The position numbers were made by a program, and so were the translations under genes. Positions 15,706-23,701 of a stretch of DNA of 45,073 nt are shown piece by piece. Under the pieces are notes generated by a model. That model was not told the origin of the DNA. It saw only the letters and a list, made by a program, of their open reading frames with translations, and searched no databases. Numbering within the stretch: position 1 is the first letter of the stretch; each line of letters begins with the position of its first letter. The DNA lies in the NCBI GenBank assembly GCA_910574715.1, contig CAJTCH010000043.1, positions 1-45,073 of the forward strand, in the 5' to 3' direction. Source of the stretch: Lachnospiraceae bacterium (lineage in GTDB: Bacteria; Bacillota; Clostridia; Lachnospirales; Lachnospiraceae).

Positions 15706-17199
15706 ATGAAAAAAACTATTTATTGGCTTACTATTATTGCAATAATGTCAAAATTTTTAGGATTTATAAGAGAAATTGTAATGTCATATTTTTATGGAGC
15801 TGGGGTATACACGGATATATACCAAATGGCATCATCAGCTGCGAATATTTTTGGAGGATGGATTTTAACATTTGCAGTAATTCATACACCATTGTATCAG
15901 AAGATAAAGATTAGTAAAAGTGAATATCAGGCTAGGCAATTTACAAATCAAATCTTAATTATAGAAATTGTTTTGATTATATTGCTGATGATATTTGTTA
16001 TTGGGGGTAATAAGAAAATTATCTCTTGTATTGCTAACGGATTTGATCGTAATCAAATTAATATTACAAGCAAATTTTTCGTATGGAGTGTTTTGGCAAT
16101 TTCTTTTTCAGCCATAAGTCAGCTTTTTATTTCAGAGTTGAATTGTAATGGAAAGATGGTAATAGCAAATGGATCTAATTTGTTATTATCATTTTCTCAG
16201 ATTGTGATTATATTTTGGGGGTCATTAGAAAATAATTTTGAGTTACTAAAATTTGCTATGCCGGTTTCTTGTGGGATTCAGTTAATCGTTTTGAGTAGTA
16301 TTGAGAAAATAAAAATAAAGGAAACTCAGATTTTTCCCATTTCAGATGAAGTGAAAAATTTTTTTGTATTGATCATTCCTGTTTTTGTTGGGTCAATGAT
16401 GGATGAAATAAATTCTTTCGTAGATAAATCATTTGGATCAAGACTGGAAGAAGGTAGTATTTCAGCATTAAATTATGCGCATTTATTAAAGCAGCTTTGT
16501 TTTTATGTGTTTACTACTGCAATTATAACAGTATTGTATCCTAAAATATCAGAACAAATAGCAAAAAGAAATTATAATAAGACTGCCCAAAATATTAATA
16601 TTGCAATAGATTTCATGATTTTTATTTTTTCATATCTTATGACCTATGTCTGTTTTTTTAGTTTTACAATTGTTAGGTTGATATATAAGAGAGGAGTATT
16701 TGATGAAGGGGATGTCGTAATAACAGCTCAAAGTTTGATAATGTATGCGTTAGCATTATTACCTTTAGCAATTAGGGAAGTCCTTATAAGAGCATTTCAA
16801 GCATACCAAGATACAAAAACAAATATGCTTATAGCTGTTGTTTCAACAGTATTGAATATTATATTGAATTTTTTGTTAGTAGATCGATTTTACCATATGG
16901 GTCTTGCTTTATCAACGAGTATTGTTGCATATATGACAATACCTATTCTTTTATATATTTTTAAGAAAAGAAATAAGTATTTTGATGTAAAACATACTTA
17001 TATAAGTGTAGGAAGAAGTATCGTCGCCTCTATAATTTCATGTTTTATTAGTTTGTTTATAGTAGAAAAAATTGGCATTAAAGATAATACTGTATTAGAA
17101 TGTATTGGATTATTATTTGTTGCCTTTGGAGTGAGTATTTTAATATATAGTATAATTATGAAATTCTTGAAAATAAACCTGAAAATAGAAAGTATTTGA
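15706..17199 (+). CDS. MurJ/MviN-family flippase (Wzx role)
   Basis: Multidrug/oligosaccharidyl-lipid/polysaccharide exporter superfamily member (497 aa) with about 13-14 hydrophobic segments. MSKFLGFIREIVMSYFYGAG near the N-terminus is typical of MviN/MurJ, and INSFVDKSFGSRLEEGSISALNYA fits the central family region. ATG 15706 follows AAAGGA by 5 bases; ATG 15700 overlaps that Shine-Dalgarno and is less likely. In this locus it most likely flips the lipid-linked repeat unit, the Wzx job, rather than lipid II, but the family also includes the essential lipid II flippase. Confidence 0.78.
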   Translation: MKKTIYWLTIIAIMSKFLGFIREIVMSYFYGAGVYTDIYQMASSAANIFGGWILTFAVIHTPLYQKIKISKSEYQARQFTNQILIIEIVLIILLMIFVIGGNKKIISCIANGFDRNQINITSKFFVWSVLAISFSAISQLFISELNCNGKMVIANGSNLLLSFSQIVIIFWGSLENNFELLKFAMPVSCGIQLIVLSSIEKIKIKETQIFPISDEVKNFFVLIIPVFVGSMMDEINSFVDKSFGSRLEEGSISALNYAHLLKQLCFYVFTTAIITVLYPKISEQIAKRNYNKTAQNINIAIDFMIFIFSYLMTYVCFFSFTIVRLIYKRGVFDEGDVVITAQSLIMYALALLPLAIREVLIRAFQAYQDTKTNMLIAVVSTVLNIILNFLLVDRFYHMGLALSTSIVAYMTIPILLYIFKKRNKYFDVKHTYISVGRSIVASIISCFISLFIVEKIGIKDNTVLECIGLLFVAFGVSILIYSIIMKFLKINLKIESI

Positions 17200-17726
17200 A
17201 AAATAAGGAATGGACTATATATTGGGTGCTTCTGTTGTGTTCTGATGCGCCATCACAGTTGGCATATAATTGATAACATTCGTTATAGTAAGGACAATTA
17301 TTTGTGATTACCAATAAGGAAGACGAACTAAAGAATAATTTGATTGCATCTGAAACTGAATGTTTTTTTAGTATAAAAAATGGGACATGGAATGTTGTGT
17401 TTATTATTTATACAATTTATGGAAGGAACAGCATTGACTGCAATGTTGATGGTGTTTATTGAGAGATATTTGGGTGAAAAATTAAACGGATCAATTTTAA
17501 ATGGGCAGTTCAGTATCTTGGAGAAAGTTGTATTAAATTAGAAGAAGCTAAGAATGGAAAGCAGAAAATTTATAAAAATTGAATAGATATTTTTATCGAG
17601 ATGTATTGTAGCAGATACATTTGCTAGATTGTGTTACGACCAATGATAGATGCCTTTTCGTTGGATTATGGAACATGCCATTAGATTTCAATAAGAATAG
17701 TTTTAGTCGATGTGGGAGAATAGAAA
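17200..17726 (+). pseudogene. Decayed AT-rich interval, no intact gene
   Basis: 527 bp between the flippase and the aminotransferase. All frames are broken by frequent stops. A 50-codon open stretch near 17386-17541 (starting MGHGMLCLLFIQFMEG) has no Shine-Dalgarno and no family I recognise. Short open pieces change frame from one to the next, as in a decayed coding sequence. No promoter or terminator stands out. It lies at the right edge of the AT-rich block and probably marks a past exchange or deletion. Confidence 0.35.
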
Positions 17727-18863
17727 ATGCAATTCAGAGATTTACAAAAGCAATACAAAATATTAAAAAGTGATATAGATTATGCAATTAAGCAAGTCCT
17801 AGACGCAGGAAATTTCATATCCGGATCACAAGTCACAGAATTGGAATCGCAATTGGCTTCCTATGCAGGCGTCAAACACTGTATTACCTGTGCCAACGGA
17901 ACGGACGCACTGTCATTGGCGCTGATGGCCTGGAACATAGGCGAAGAGGATGCGGTATTTGTACCGGATTTTACCTTTTTTGCATCAGGTGAGACACCTG
18001 CATACGAAGGAGCCGTGCCTGTCTTTGTAGATGTGGAAGAAGATACCTTTAATATTTCCGCAGAATCTTTGGAACAGGCGATTCTGCAAGTAAAAGAAGA
18101 AGGAAAACTGGTTCCCAAAGTAATTATTACGGTAGATCTGTTCGGACAGCCTGCGGATTACCCTGCGATCAGAAAAATCGCGGACAAATATCATCTTCTG
18201 ATTTTAGAAGACGGTGCGCAAGGTTTTGGCGGAAAGATAGGGGAGCAGATGGCATGCAGCTTCGGTGATATCTCTACAACTTCCTTTTTCCCGGCAAAAC
18301 CGTTAGGATGTTATGGAGACGGCGGAGCAGTATTCACCGACAATGATGATTGGGCGGCATTGCTTAGATCATATCGTATACATGGTAAGGGATCGGACAA
18401 GTATGATAATGTACGCATTGGGATAAATTCACGGCTGGACACATTGCAGGCTGCAATTCTGCAGGTGAAGTTAAAGGCATTCCGGGAATATGAACTGAGA
18501 GACGTGAATCATGCGGCCGAAAGATATAGCTGTCAGCTGGCAGATTATGTGAGAGTCCCTTTTATTAAGGAAGGCTTTTATTCCAGTTGGGCACAATACT
18601 CGATTTTACTGGATAGTGAGGAAGAGCGCAATGGTTTACAGGCATATCTTAAGGATAGGGGAATTCCTTCTATGATTTATTATCCTAAGCCGATGAGCAG
18701 GCAGACGGCATTTGAGGGGATGGATTGTGTGAAAACGGATTTGTCGGTGACGGAACAATTATGCTGCAGAATATTGGCATTGCCGATTCATCCGTATATG
18801 GAGGCTGAGGAGCAGGATATGGTGATAAACTGTATCAAAGATTTTAAATCATGCCGTTCCTAA
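17727..18863 (+). CDS. wbpE: UDP-3-keto-GlcNAcA aminotransferase (WbpE-like)
   Basis: DegT/DnrJ/EryC1/StrS-family PLP aminotransferase (378 aa). Its sequence has the character of WbpE: CITCANGTDAL (PLP phosphate binding), ILEDGAQGFGG (aspartate contacting PLP), TTSFFPAKPLGCYGDGGAVFT with the catalytic lysine in FFPAKPLG, and IGINSRLDTLQAAIL. WbpE uses glutamate to aminate C3 of the keto sugar made by WbpB. With the genes at 6568-10585 the whole route is present. Its base composition matches the left genes rather than the AT-rich block between them, suggesting the block was inserted or exchanged inside an older cluster. GTGGGAG lies upstream. Confidence 0.87.
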   Translation: MQFRDLQKQYKILKSDIDYAIKQVLDAGNFISGSQVTELESQLASYAGVKHCITCANGTDALSLALMAWNIGEEDAVFVPDFTFFASGETPAYEGAVPVFVDVEEDTFNISAESLEQAILQVKEEGKLVPKVIITVDLFGQPADYPAIRKIADKYHLLILEDGAQGFGGKIGEQMACSFGDISTTSFFPAKPLGCYGDGGAVFTDNDDWAALLRSYRIHGKGSDKYDNVRIGINSRLDTLQAAILQVKLKAFREYELRDVNHAAERYSCQLADYVRVPFIKEGFYSSWAQYSILLDSEEERNGLQAYLKDRGIPSMIYYPKPMSRQTAFEGMDCVKTDLSVTEQLCCRILALPIHPYMEAEEQDMVINCIKDFKSCRS

Positions 18864-18921
18864 TGAAAATTATCAGTGAGATGAAATAAGTTACCTTATT
18901 AATTTCGGATATCTCTGGATA

Positions 18922-18952
18922 CTACCCCAATTTCGTATGAAATTTGGGGTAG
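18922..18952 (+). terminator. Hairpin after the polysaccharide locus
   Basis: A 13-bp stem (CTACCCCAATTTC with its complement, one bulged T) closes on a 4-base GTAT loop, between the convergent aminotransferase and HicB-like genes. No long T run follows, so it is a candidate bidirectional terminator only. Confidence 0.45.
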
Positions 18953-18962
18953 CTAATAGGTG

Positions 18963-19391
18963 TTAGTTCTGAATTTTAGAGAGAAGCGCCTCCTGCAATA
19001 CTTTTGAAAAATTGATGCATTTTTCTTCACAAAGAGTATTCAGCCACATGGGGATGCTTAAAGTCTTTTTCACTGACTTATCGCTGTGCTGCCTTGCGTA
19101 TTCGGTCATATCCACCAGTACCATATTGACAAAAGCGCTGTCAGCAGCGGATTCCATTTCAAAATCTTTCAGGATGGCGGTGGGATCGATCTCGCCCAAT
19201 GCACTGGGAACGGGGAGTGATTCACTGTCACGCAGGGCGGTAAAGAGATACTGACCGCAGGCATCAACCGCCATGCGCATAGCATCCGCCACATTATCCC
19301 CAAAGGTTGCGAGATTTCCCAGATCAGGGAAAATGACGGATATCTTCCCTTCTTCTTCATAGAAAACAGCCGGGTACACATAATTCATCAA
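18963..19391 (-). CDS. HicB-family antitoxin-like protein
   Basis: A 142-residue protein with an N-terminal HicB partial RNase H-like fold (YVYPAVFYEEEGKISVIFPDLGNLATFGDN followed by VADAMRMAVDACGQYL) and a C-terminal segment KKTLSIPMWLNTLCEEKCINFSKVLQEALL resembling the ribbon-helix-helix DNA-binding tail of HicB antitoxins. AAGGAG sits about 10 bases before the ATG. HicB neutralises the HicA mRNA-cleaving toxin and represses its own operon. No HicA frame (about 60 residues) is visible on either side, so this is an orphan or a solo regulator. It is the only clear complete - strand gene in the window. Confidence 0.8.
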   Translation of the reverse strand: MMNYVYPAVFYEEEGKISVIFPDLGNLATFGDNVADAMRMAVDACGQYLFTALRDSESLPVPSALGEIDPTAILKDFEMESAADSAFVNMVLVDMTEYARQHSDKSVKKTLSIPMWLNTLCEEKCINFSKVLQEALLSKIQN

Positions 19392-19429
19392 TCAAATGCT
19401 CCTTCCTACAATTTACTTCAAGGGCAGGG

Positions 19430-19471
19430 TCTTATTTCAGCCCCGCCTAATTTCGTATGGATTTATTCTGA
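19430..19471 (-). CDS. Possible 14-residue leader peptide
   Basis: MRFRINPYEIRRG (13 residues plus stop) follows a full AAGGAGG Shine-Dalgarno at correct spacing, just downstream of the palindrome-bearing promoter and 38 bp before the HicB-like start. It could be a translated leader, the stub of a lost toxin gene, or chance. The strong ribosome binding site is the only positive evidence. Confidence 0.3.
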
Positions 19472-19502
19472 ATCTCATGTATGTTTCCTCCTTACAAGCA
19501 CA

Positions 19503-19530
19503 TGATAACACGTATTTTACGTGTTGTAAA
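19503..19530 (-). promoter_or_regulatory. Promoter with palindromic operator for the HicB-like gene
   Basis: On the - strand TTTACA (19530-19525), a 16-bp spacer and TTATCA (19508-19503) form a plausible promoter. An 8-bp-arm palindrome AACACGTA-TTT-TACGTGTT (19507-19525) fills the spacer. A repressor bound here would block RNA polymerase, fitting HicB autoregulation. The rest of 19392-19717 holds no gene I can support. Confidence 0.45.
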
Positions 19531-19682
19531 GAAAGCCTTTCTCATTTTCACAAATTACCCAAACAGATTATAAAATATTTCTTCCAGAGAGATGTTGAAA
19601 GCGTGGGTGTGAAAAGGAACGACGACTGGAAACTGCGTGAAGCAAGGGAAAGTTAGGTATAGGCTTTTGAGGATATCTTTGT

Positions 19683-19688
19683 TATAAT
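19683..19688 (+). promoter_or_regulatory. Candidate -10 element (TATAAT) for the AAA-ATPase gene
   Basis: A consensus TATAAT lies about 30 bp before the gene's ATG. No convincing -35 hexamer is seen at 16-18 bp, so this is a partial call. Confidence 0.35.
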
Positions 19689-19717
19689 ATAGTTAATAGA
19701 GAAGGAGTGTGGGTAAC

Positions 19718-21409
19718 ATGGGTGAAGAAAAGAAACGCCTTCCGGTGGGAGTAGAAAATTTTGAGCAGATTATTAACGATAACTATTATTATGTGGATAA
19801 AACAAAGTTGATTTCAGAATTGTTCCACAATGGCGGAATAGTAAATCTCATTACCAGACCAAGACGCTTTGGAAAAACTTTAAATATGAGTATGCTGGAA
19901 CACTTTTTTTCCATAGGGGGCGATAAGAATATATTTGATGGCTTGGAAATCTCAAAAGATAAAAAGCTGTGTGAAGATTATATGGGGAAATATCCTGTGA
20001 TTTCAGTTTCCCTTAAAGGAATCAATGCTGCTGCTTATGAGGATGCATTTGATTTTGCAGTTCAGATTATGAAGAATGTAGCAGGTAGAACCCAGTTCCT
20101 TTTGGAAAGCAGGAATTTAAGTGATTTTGATAAGTCAGAATATAAGAAACTTTTAGATAGCAGAATGAGTAAAGCCGTATTTTGCAGTGGATTGAAAATA
20201 TTATCGGAATTATTGGAGAAACATTATGGAACAAAAGTAATTCTTTTAATTGATGAATATGATGTCCCATTAGCAAAAGCGTTTGAAAATGGGTATTATG
20301 ATCAAATGGTATTTCTAATCCGTAATCTGCTGGAACAGGCGCTAAAAACAAACAACAGTCTGAAATTTGCAGTAATGACCGGATGTATGCGCATCTCAAA
20401 GGAGAGTATCTTTACCGGTCTTAATAATTTTACCACCTTCACGATTACAGATGTTGATTTCGATGAATATTTTGGATTTACAGATCAAGAGGTATGTGAC
20501 CTTTTAACGTATTATGAATGTACTGATAAGTATGGAAGTATCAAAGAATGGTATGATGGATATCGCTTTGGGAATGTAGAGGTATATTGTCCATGGGATG
20601 TGGTTTCTTATCTTCGTAGTCTTCGCACAAATAAAGAAGCTATTCCACAGAATTATTGGGTAAATACGAGCGGTAATGCAGAAGTTAAGGAATTTATCAG
20701 ACAGTCGAAAAGTGCAACAACAAAGAGAGAGATAGAAGGTTTGATGGCGGGGAAAGAAATCATAAAAACCATTCGTCCGGAATTGACCTATAAAGATATG
20801 TATCATTCGATTGAAAATATCTGGAGTGTGCTATTCACAACCGGATATCTAACACAAACGTGTGCATTGGATCCCCAGATGTACAGACTCAAAATTCCAA
20901 ATCTGGAAATACGGGATATTTTTCAAGCACAGATTATGGAATACTTCAAAGAGAGTGTGAAAAAAGACGGGGATACGCTAAGCCGGTTCTGTGAGGCTCT
21001 TAAAAATGGAAAGGAAAAAAATGTAGAGAAGATTTTTGAAAGCTACCTGAAAAAGACCATCAGCATCAGGGATACGTTTGTGAGAAAAGCAAGTAAGGAG
21101 AACTTTTATCATGGGATACTGCTTGGAATCTTGGGCGTGAAAGAAGGCTGGGGTGTATTTTCAAATCAGGAAACCGGTGAAGGATATATCGATATCCTCA
21201 TAGAAACCGAAAACAGTGAAATAGCTATCCTTATTGAAGTCAAGTATGCCAATGACGGTGATCTAGATCAGGCTTGTGAAAGAGCGTTAAAGCAGGTAGA
21301 GGAACGGAAGTATGATGAGGAACTCCGGGCAAACGGGGCAGATAAAATTTTAAAATATGGGATTGCGTGCTATATGAAACGCTGCAAAGTGAAACTGGCA
21401 GGGGAATAA
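19718..21409 (+). CDS. AAA-ATPase_like protein with PD-(D/E)XK nuclease-like C-terminus
   Basis: A 563-residue member of the family usually annotated as AAA family ATPase (AAA-ATPase_like plus DUF1703). The N-terminus LPVGVENFEQIINDNYYYVDKT is the family hallmark. TRPRRFGKTLNMSML (about 48-62) is the Walker A region, VILLIDEYDVPLAKA the Walker B. The C-terminus has GYIDILIETENSEIAILIEVKYAND, a PD-(D/E)XK-type D-x-E-x-K core. ATG 19718 is preferred over GTG 19709 because AAGGAG lies 10 bases upstream. These proteins are abundant and multicopy in anaerobes. Their role is unproven; mobile or defence-related functions are suggested. It stands alone between a HicB-like gene and an IS66 remnant. 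Confidence 0.85.
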   Translation: MGEEKKRLPVGVENFEQIINDNYYYVDKTKLISELFHNGGIVNLITRPRRFGKTLNMSMLEHFFSIGGDKNIFDGLEISKDKKLCEDYMGKYPVISVSLKGINAAAYEDAFDFAVQIMKNVAGRTQFLLESRNLSDFDKSEYKKLLDSRMSKAVFCSGLKILSELLEKHYGTKVILLIDEYDVPLAKAFENGYYDQMVFLIRNLLEQALKTNNSLKFAVMTGCMRISKESIFTGLNNFTTFTITDVDFDEYFGFTDQEVCDLLTYYECTDKYGSIKEWYDGYRFGNVEVYCPWDVVSYLRSLRTNKEAIPQNYWVNTSGNAEVKEFIRQSKSATTKREIEGLMAGKEIIKTIRPELTYKDMYHSIENIWSVLFTTGYLTQTCALDPQMYRLKIPNLEIRDIFQAQIMEYFKESVKKDGDTLSRFCEALKNGKEKNVEKIFESYLKKTISIRDTFVRKASKENFYHGILLGILGVKEGWGVFSNQETGEGYIDILIETENSEIAILIEVKYANDGDLDQACERALKQVEERKYDEELRANGADKILKYGIACYMKRCKVKLAGE

Positions 21410-21439
21410 TTTCCTGTTGGCAATGTTTGTGCTTGCAGC

Positions 21440-21597
21440 CGGCTGTTTTGATTGAGACAAAGGGAAGAAAGCCAAAACCAAAGGGAATACCTGAAGACGT
21501 TCATGGAAGACGGACGGCTGCCAATATCAAACTATTTGCTACAGCAAGACGTGCGAGGCTATTTGCGGACACCACCAAAGGAGGTTTGAATATCTGA
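21440..21597 (+). pseudogene. IS66-family transposase C-terminal remnant, frameshifted
   Basis: One frame from 21455 reads REYLKTFMEDGRLPISN. From about 21538 another frame reads LFATARRARLFADTTKGG. Together they match the end of IS66 TnpC transposases, which follow the pattern FLEDGR-x-SNN-x(2)-E-x(2)-IRPF-x(2)-RR-x-WLF-x-DT-x-KGA. The conserved N-x-CE-x-IRPF middle is missing or scrambled and the frame shifts there. No terminal repeats or other IS66 genes are nearby, so this is a relic. Confidence 0.65.
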
Positions 21598-21695
21598 ATG
21601 CAGATTGAAACATGAACGTGAAAAATGCATCTAGTTAGAAAGGTTAATCGGACACGGAGTTCCGATATACCCTCAGTAAAATTTTAGCTAATTCT

Positions 21696-21744
21696 AAAAG
21701 ATAAGCATCCAACTTTCTCAGGGTACGGATGCTTATCTTCTTTT
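21696..21744. terminator. Strong terminator hairpin before prfC
   Basis: AAAAGATAAGCATCC (21696-21710) pairs with GGATGCTTATCTT (21727-21739), closed by a 16-base loop and followed by TCTTTT. A and T runs flank both sides, so it could act in both directions. Apart from this, the IS66 relic and the promoter below, 21410-21940 holds nothing else I recognise. Confidence 0.7.
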
Positions 21745-21846
21745 ATGATTGTCTATGTAAGACAGAGCCGCAAACAACACAAGTAATAATGTCAAAACTT
21801 CAGTTCAAAATGACAGGTATTGTTTTGAATAACCGAATTTGACATA

Positions 21847-21875
21847 TTGAGGAATCCGCCTGCTTATGTTATACT
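21847..21875 (+). promoter_or_regulatory. Candidate prfC promoter
   Basis: TTGAGG (21847-21852), a 17-bp spacer and TATACT (21870-21875) lie about 65 bp before the prfC start. A TTGACA at 21839 has no equally good partner. Confidence 0.45.
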
Positions 21876-21940
21876 GTTTACCGGCTTAAGGGAAGTAAAA
21901 ACCGGCCATAATATATCATATCTTAGGAGTGTTGCAATCT

Positions 21941-23542
21941 ATGTCACAGATTACGGATGAAATAAAGAATCAGATCAAGAAGAGGAGAACATTTGCCATC
22001 ATATCCCACCCGGATGCGGGTAAGACAACACTGACGGAGAAGTTCCTGCTATATGGGGGAGCCATCAACCTGGCCGGAAGCGTGAAGGGGAAGGCTACGG
22101 CGAGGCACGCGGTATCCGACTGGATGGAGATCGAGAAGGAGAGAGGTATCTCGGTCACATCTTCGGTGCTGCAGTTTAACTACGGCGGATACTGTATCAA
22201 TATCCTGGATACTCCGGGGCATCAGGATTTCTCGGAGGATACCTACCGGACGCTGATGGCGGCGGATTCGGCGGTGATGGTGATCGACGCGTCCAAGGGT
22301 GTTGAGGAGCAGACGAGGAAGCTTTTTAAGGTGTGCACCATGCGGCATATCCCTATATTTACTTTTATCAATAAGATGGACCGGGAGGCGATGGATACCT
22401 TCGAGCTTCTGGATGATATTGAAAATGAACTGGGAATCGCCACCTGCCCGGTCAACTGGCCCATTGGTTCCGGCAAGGAATTCAAGGGGGTCTACGATAG
22501 GGAGACGAAGAAGGTGGAGCTGTTCTCAGATACCCACAAGGGAACTACACAGGGAGAAGTCCGCAAGATCGCGGCAGATGACCCGGCTATCAAAGAGTGG
22601 GTGACAGACGCACAGCTTGCTCAGTTAATGGAGGAGATCGAGCTGCAGGACGGTGCGGGAGCTGTGTTTGATCAGGAGCAAGTAAGTAAGGGAGAGCTGT
22701 CTCCGGTGTTCTTTGGCTCTGCTCTTACAAACTTCGGTGTAGAGACCTTTTTGAAGCATTTCCTTACGATGACGACGCCGCCTCTTCCGCGGATATCGGA
22801 CAAGGGCGCGGTGAATCCTATGGAGGAAAAGGATTTCTCGGCCTTTGTATTCAAGATTCAGGCTAATATGAACAAGGCGCACAGAGACCGTATCGCGTTT
22901 ATGCGGATCTGTTCCGGGGAGTTCGAGGCGGGGATGGATGTATTCCACGTACAGGGAGGCCGGAAGGTGCGCTTATCCCAGCCGCAGCAGATGATGGCGA
23001 GCGAGCGTAAGATGATCGAGAAGGCTTACGGCGGCGACATTATCGGTGTGTTTGATCCGGGAATCTTCTCGATCGGCGATACGCTTACGACGTCTGCGGA
23101 GCATTTTGCCTATGAGGGGATTCCGACCTTCGCGCCGGAGCATTTTGCAAGGGTGCGTCAGGTAGACACTATGAAGCGGAAGCAGTTTATCAAGGGAATC
23201 AACCAGATCGCCCAGGAGGGTGCGATCCAGATCTTCCAGGAGTTCAATACCGGTATGGAGGAGATCATAGTAGGCGTGGTAGGCGTGCTGCAGTTTGACG
23301 TGCTGAAATACAGGCTGGAGAACGAATATAATGTGGAGATCCGTCTTGACAGCCTTCCGTATGAGTATATCCGCTGGATCGAGCATACGGAGACTTACCT
23401 TGACAAGCTTACCGGAACCTCTGATATGAAGAAGGTCAAGGACCTGAAGGACCGCCCGCTTCTTCTGTTTGTAAATGAGTGGAGCATCCGTATGACTGTA
23501 GAGCGAAACGAAGGACTGGTACTGGCTGAATTCGCCAGATAG
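21941..23542 (+). CDS. prfC: Peptide chain release factor 3
   Basis: Translational GTPase RF3 (533 aa, usual length) that recycles RF1/RF2 from the ribosome after termination. GTPase motifs are SHPDAGKTTLTEK (22-34), DTPGHQDF (91-98) and NKMD (145-148). TARHAVSDWMEIEKERGISV is the RF3-type switch I region. ATG 21941 lies 11 bases after TAGGAG; the GTG at 21929 is inside that Shine-Dalgarno. It is transcribed alone: a terminator precedes it and a new promoter follows. It marks the left edge of the housekeeping region. Confidence 0.96.
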   Translation: MSQITDEIKNQIKKRRTFAIISHPDAGKTTLTEKFLLYGGAINLAGSVKGKATARHAVSDWMEIEKERGISVTSSVLQFNYGGYCINILDTPGHQDFSEDTYRTLMAADSAVMVIDASKGVEEQTRKLFKVCTMRHIPIFTFINKMDREAMDTFELLDDIENELGIATCPVNWPIGSGKEFKGVYDRETKKVELFSDTHKGTTQGEVRKIAADDPAIKEWVTDAQLAQLMEEIELQDGAGAVFDQEQVSKGELSPVFFGSALTNFGVETFLKHFLTMTTPPLPRISDKGAVNPMEEKDFSAFVFKIQANMNKAHRDRIAFMRICSGEFEAGMDVFHVQGGRKVRLSQPQQMMASERKMIEKAYGGDIIGVFDPGIFSIGDTLTTSAEHFAYEGIPTFAPEHFARVRQVDTMKRKQFIKGINQIAQEGAIQIFQEFNTGMEEIIVGVVGVLQFDVLKYRLENEYNVEIRLDSLPYEYIRWIEHTETYLDKLTGTSDMKKVKDLKDRPLLLFVNEWSIRMTVERNEGLVLAEFAR

Positions 23543-23635
23543 GACAGGAGCGGCAGCCGTACGGTCGGAAAATCATGTAGCAGGGCGGGCTTGCCTGTAC
23601 TGTTATAAAATTTTAGACAAAATCAGTATCGCTAC

Positions 23636-23664
23636 TTTGCAAAATAGTATTCATTTGCTATAAT
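23636..23664 (+). promoter_or_regulatory. Promoter of the Asp23-to-recN operon
   Basis: TTTGCA (23636-23641), a 17-bp spacer and consensus TATAAT (23659-23664) precede the first gene by about 37 bp. The next nine genes follow with gaps of at most about 90 bp, consistent with one transcript. Confidence 0.6.
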
Positions 23665-23701
23665 AAAAAGAAGTGTATATGAGACAGGAGGTTTCTTAAA
23701 T

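Noticed and set aside
19396..19656. Open frame of 86 codons on the + strand opposite the HicB promoter
   Set aside because: No ribosome site, no recognisable domain, and it runs across the palindromic promoter of the opposite gene.
21367..21597. 76-codon open frame as a small hypothetical gene
   Set aside because: Its first part overlaps the AAA-ATPase end and its last part is the shifted frame of an IS66 transposase relic.
23579..23600. Terminator after prfC
   Set aside because: The CAGGGC/GCCTG pairing is short and bulged and no T run follows, so it is not supported as a terminator.
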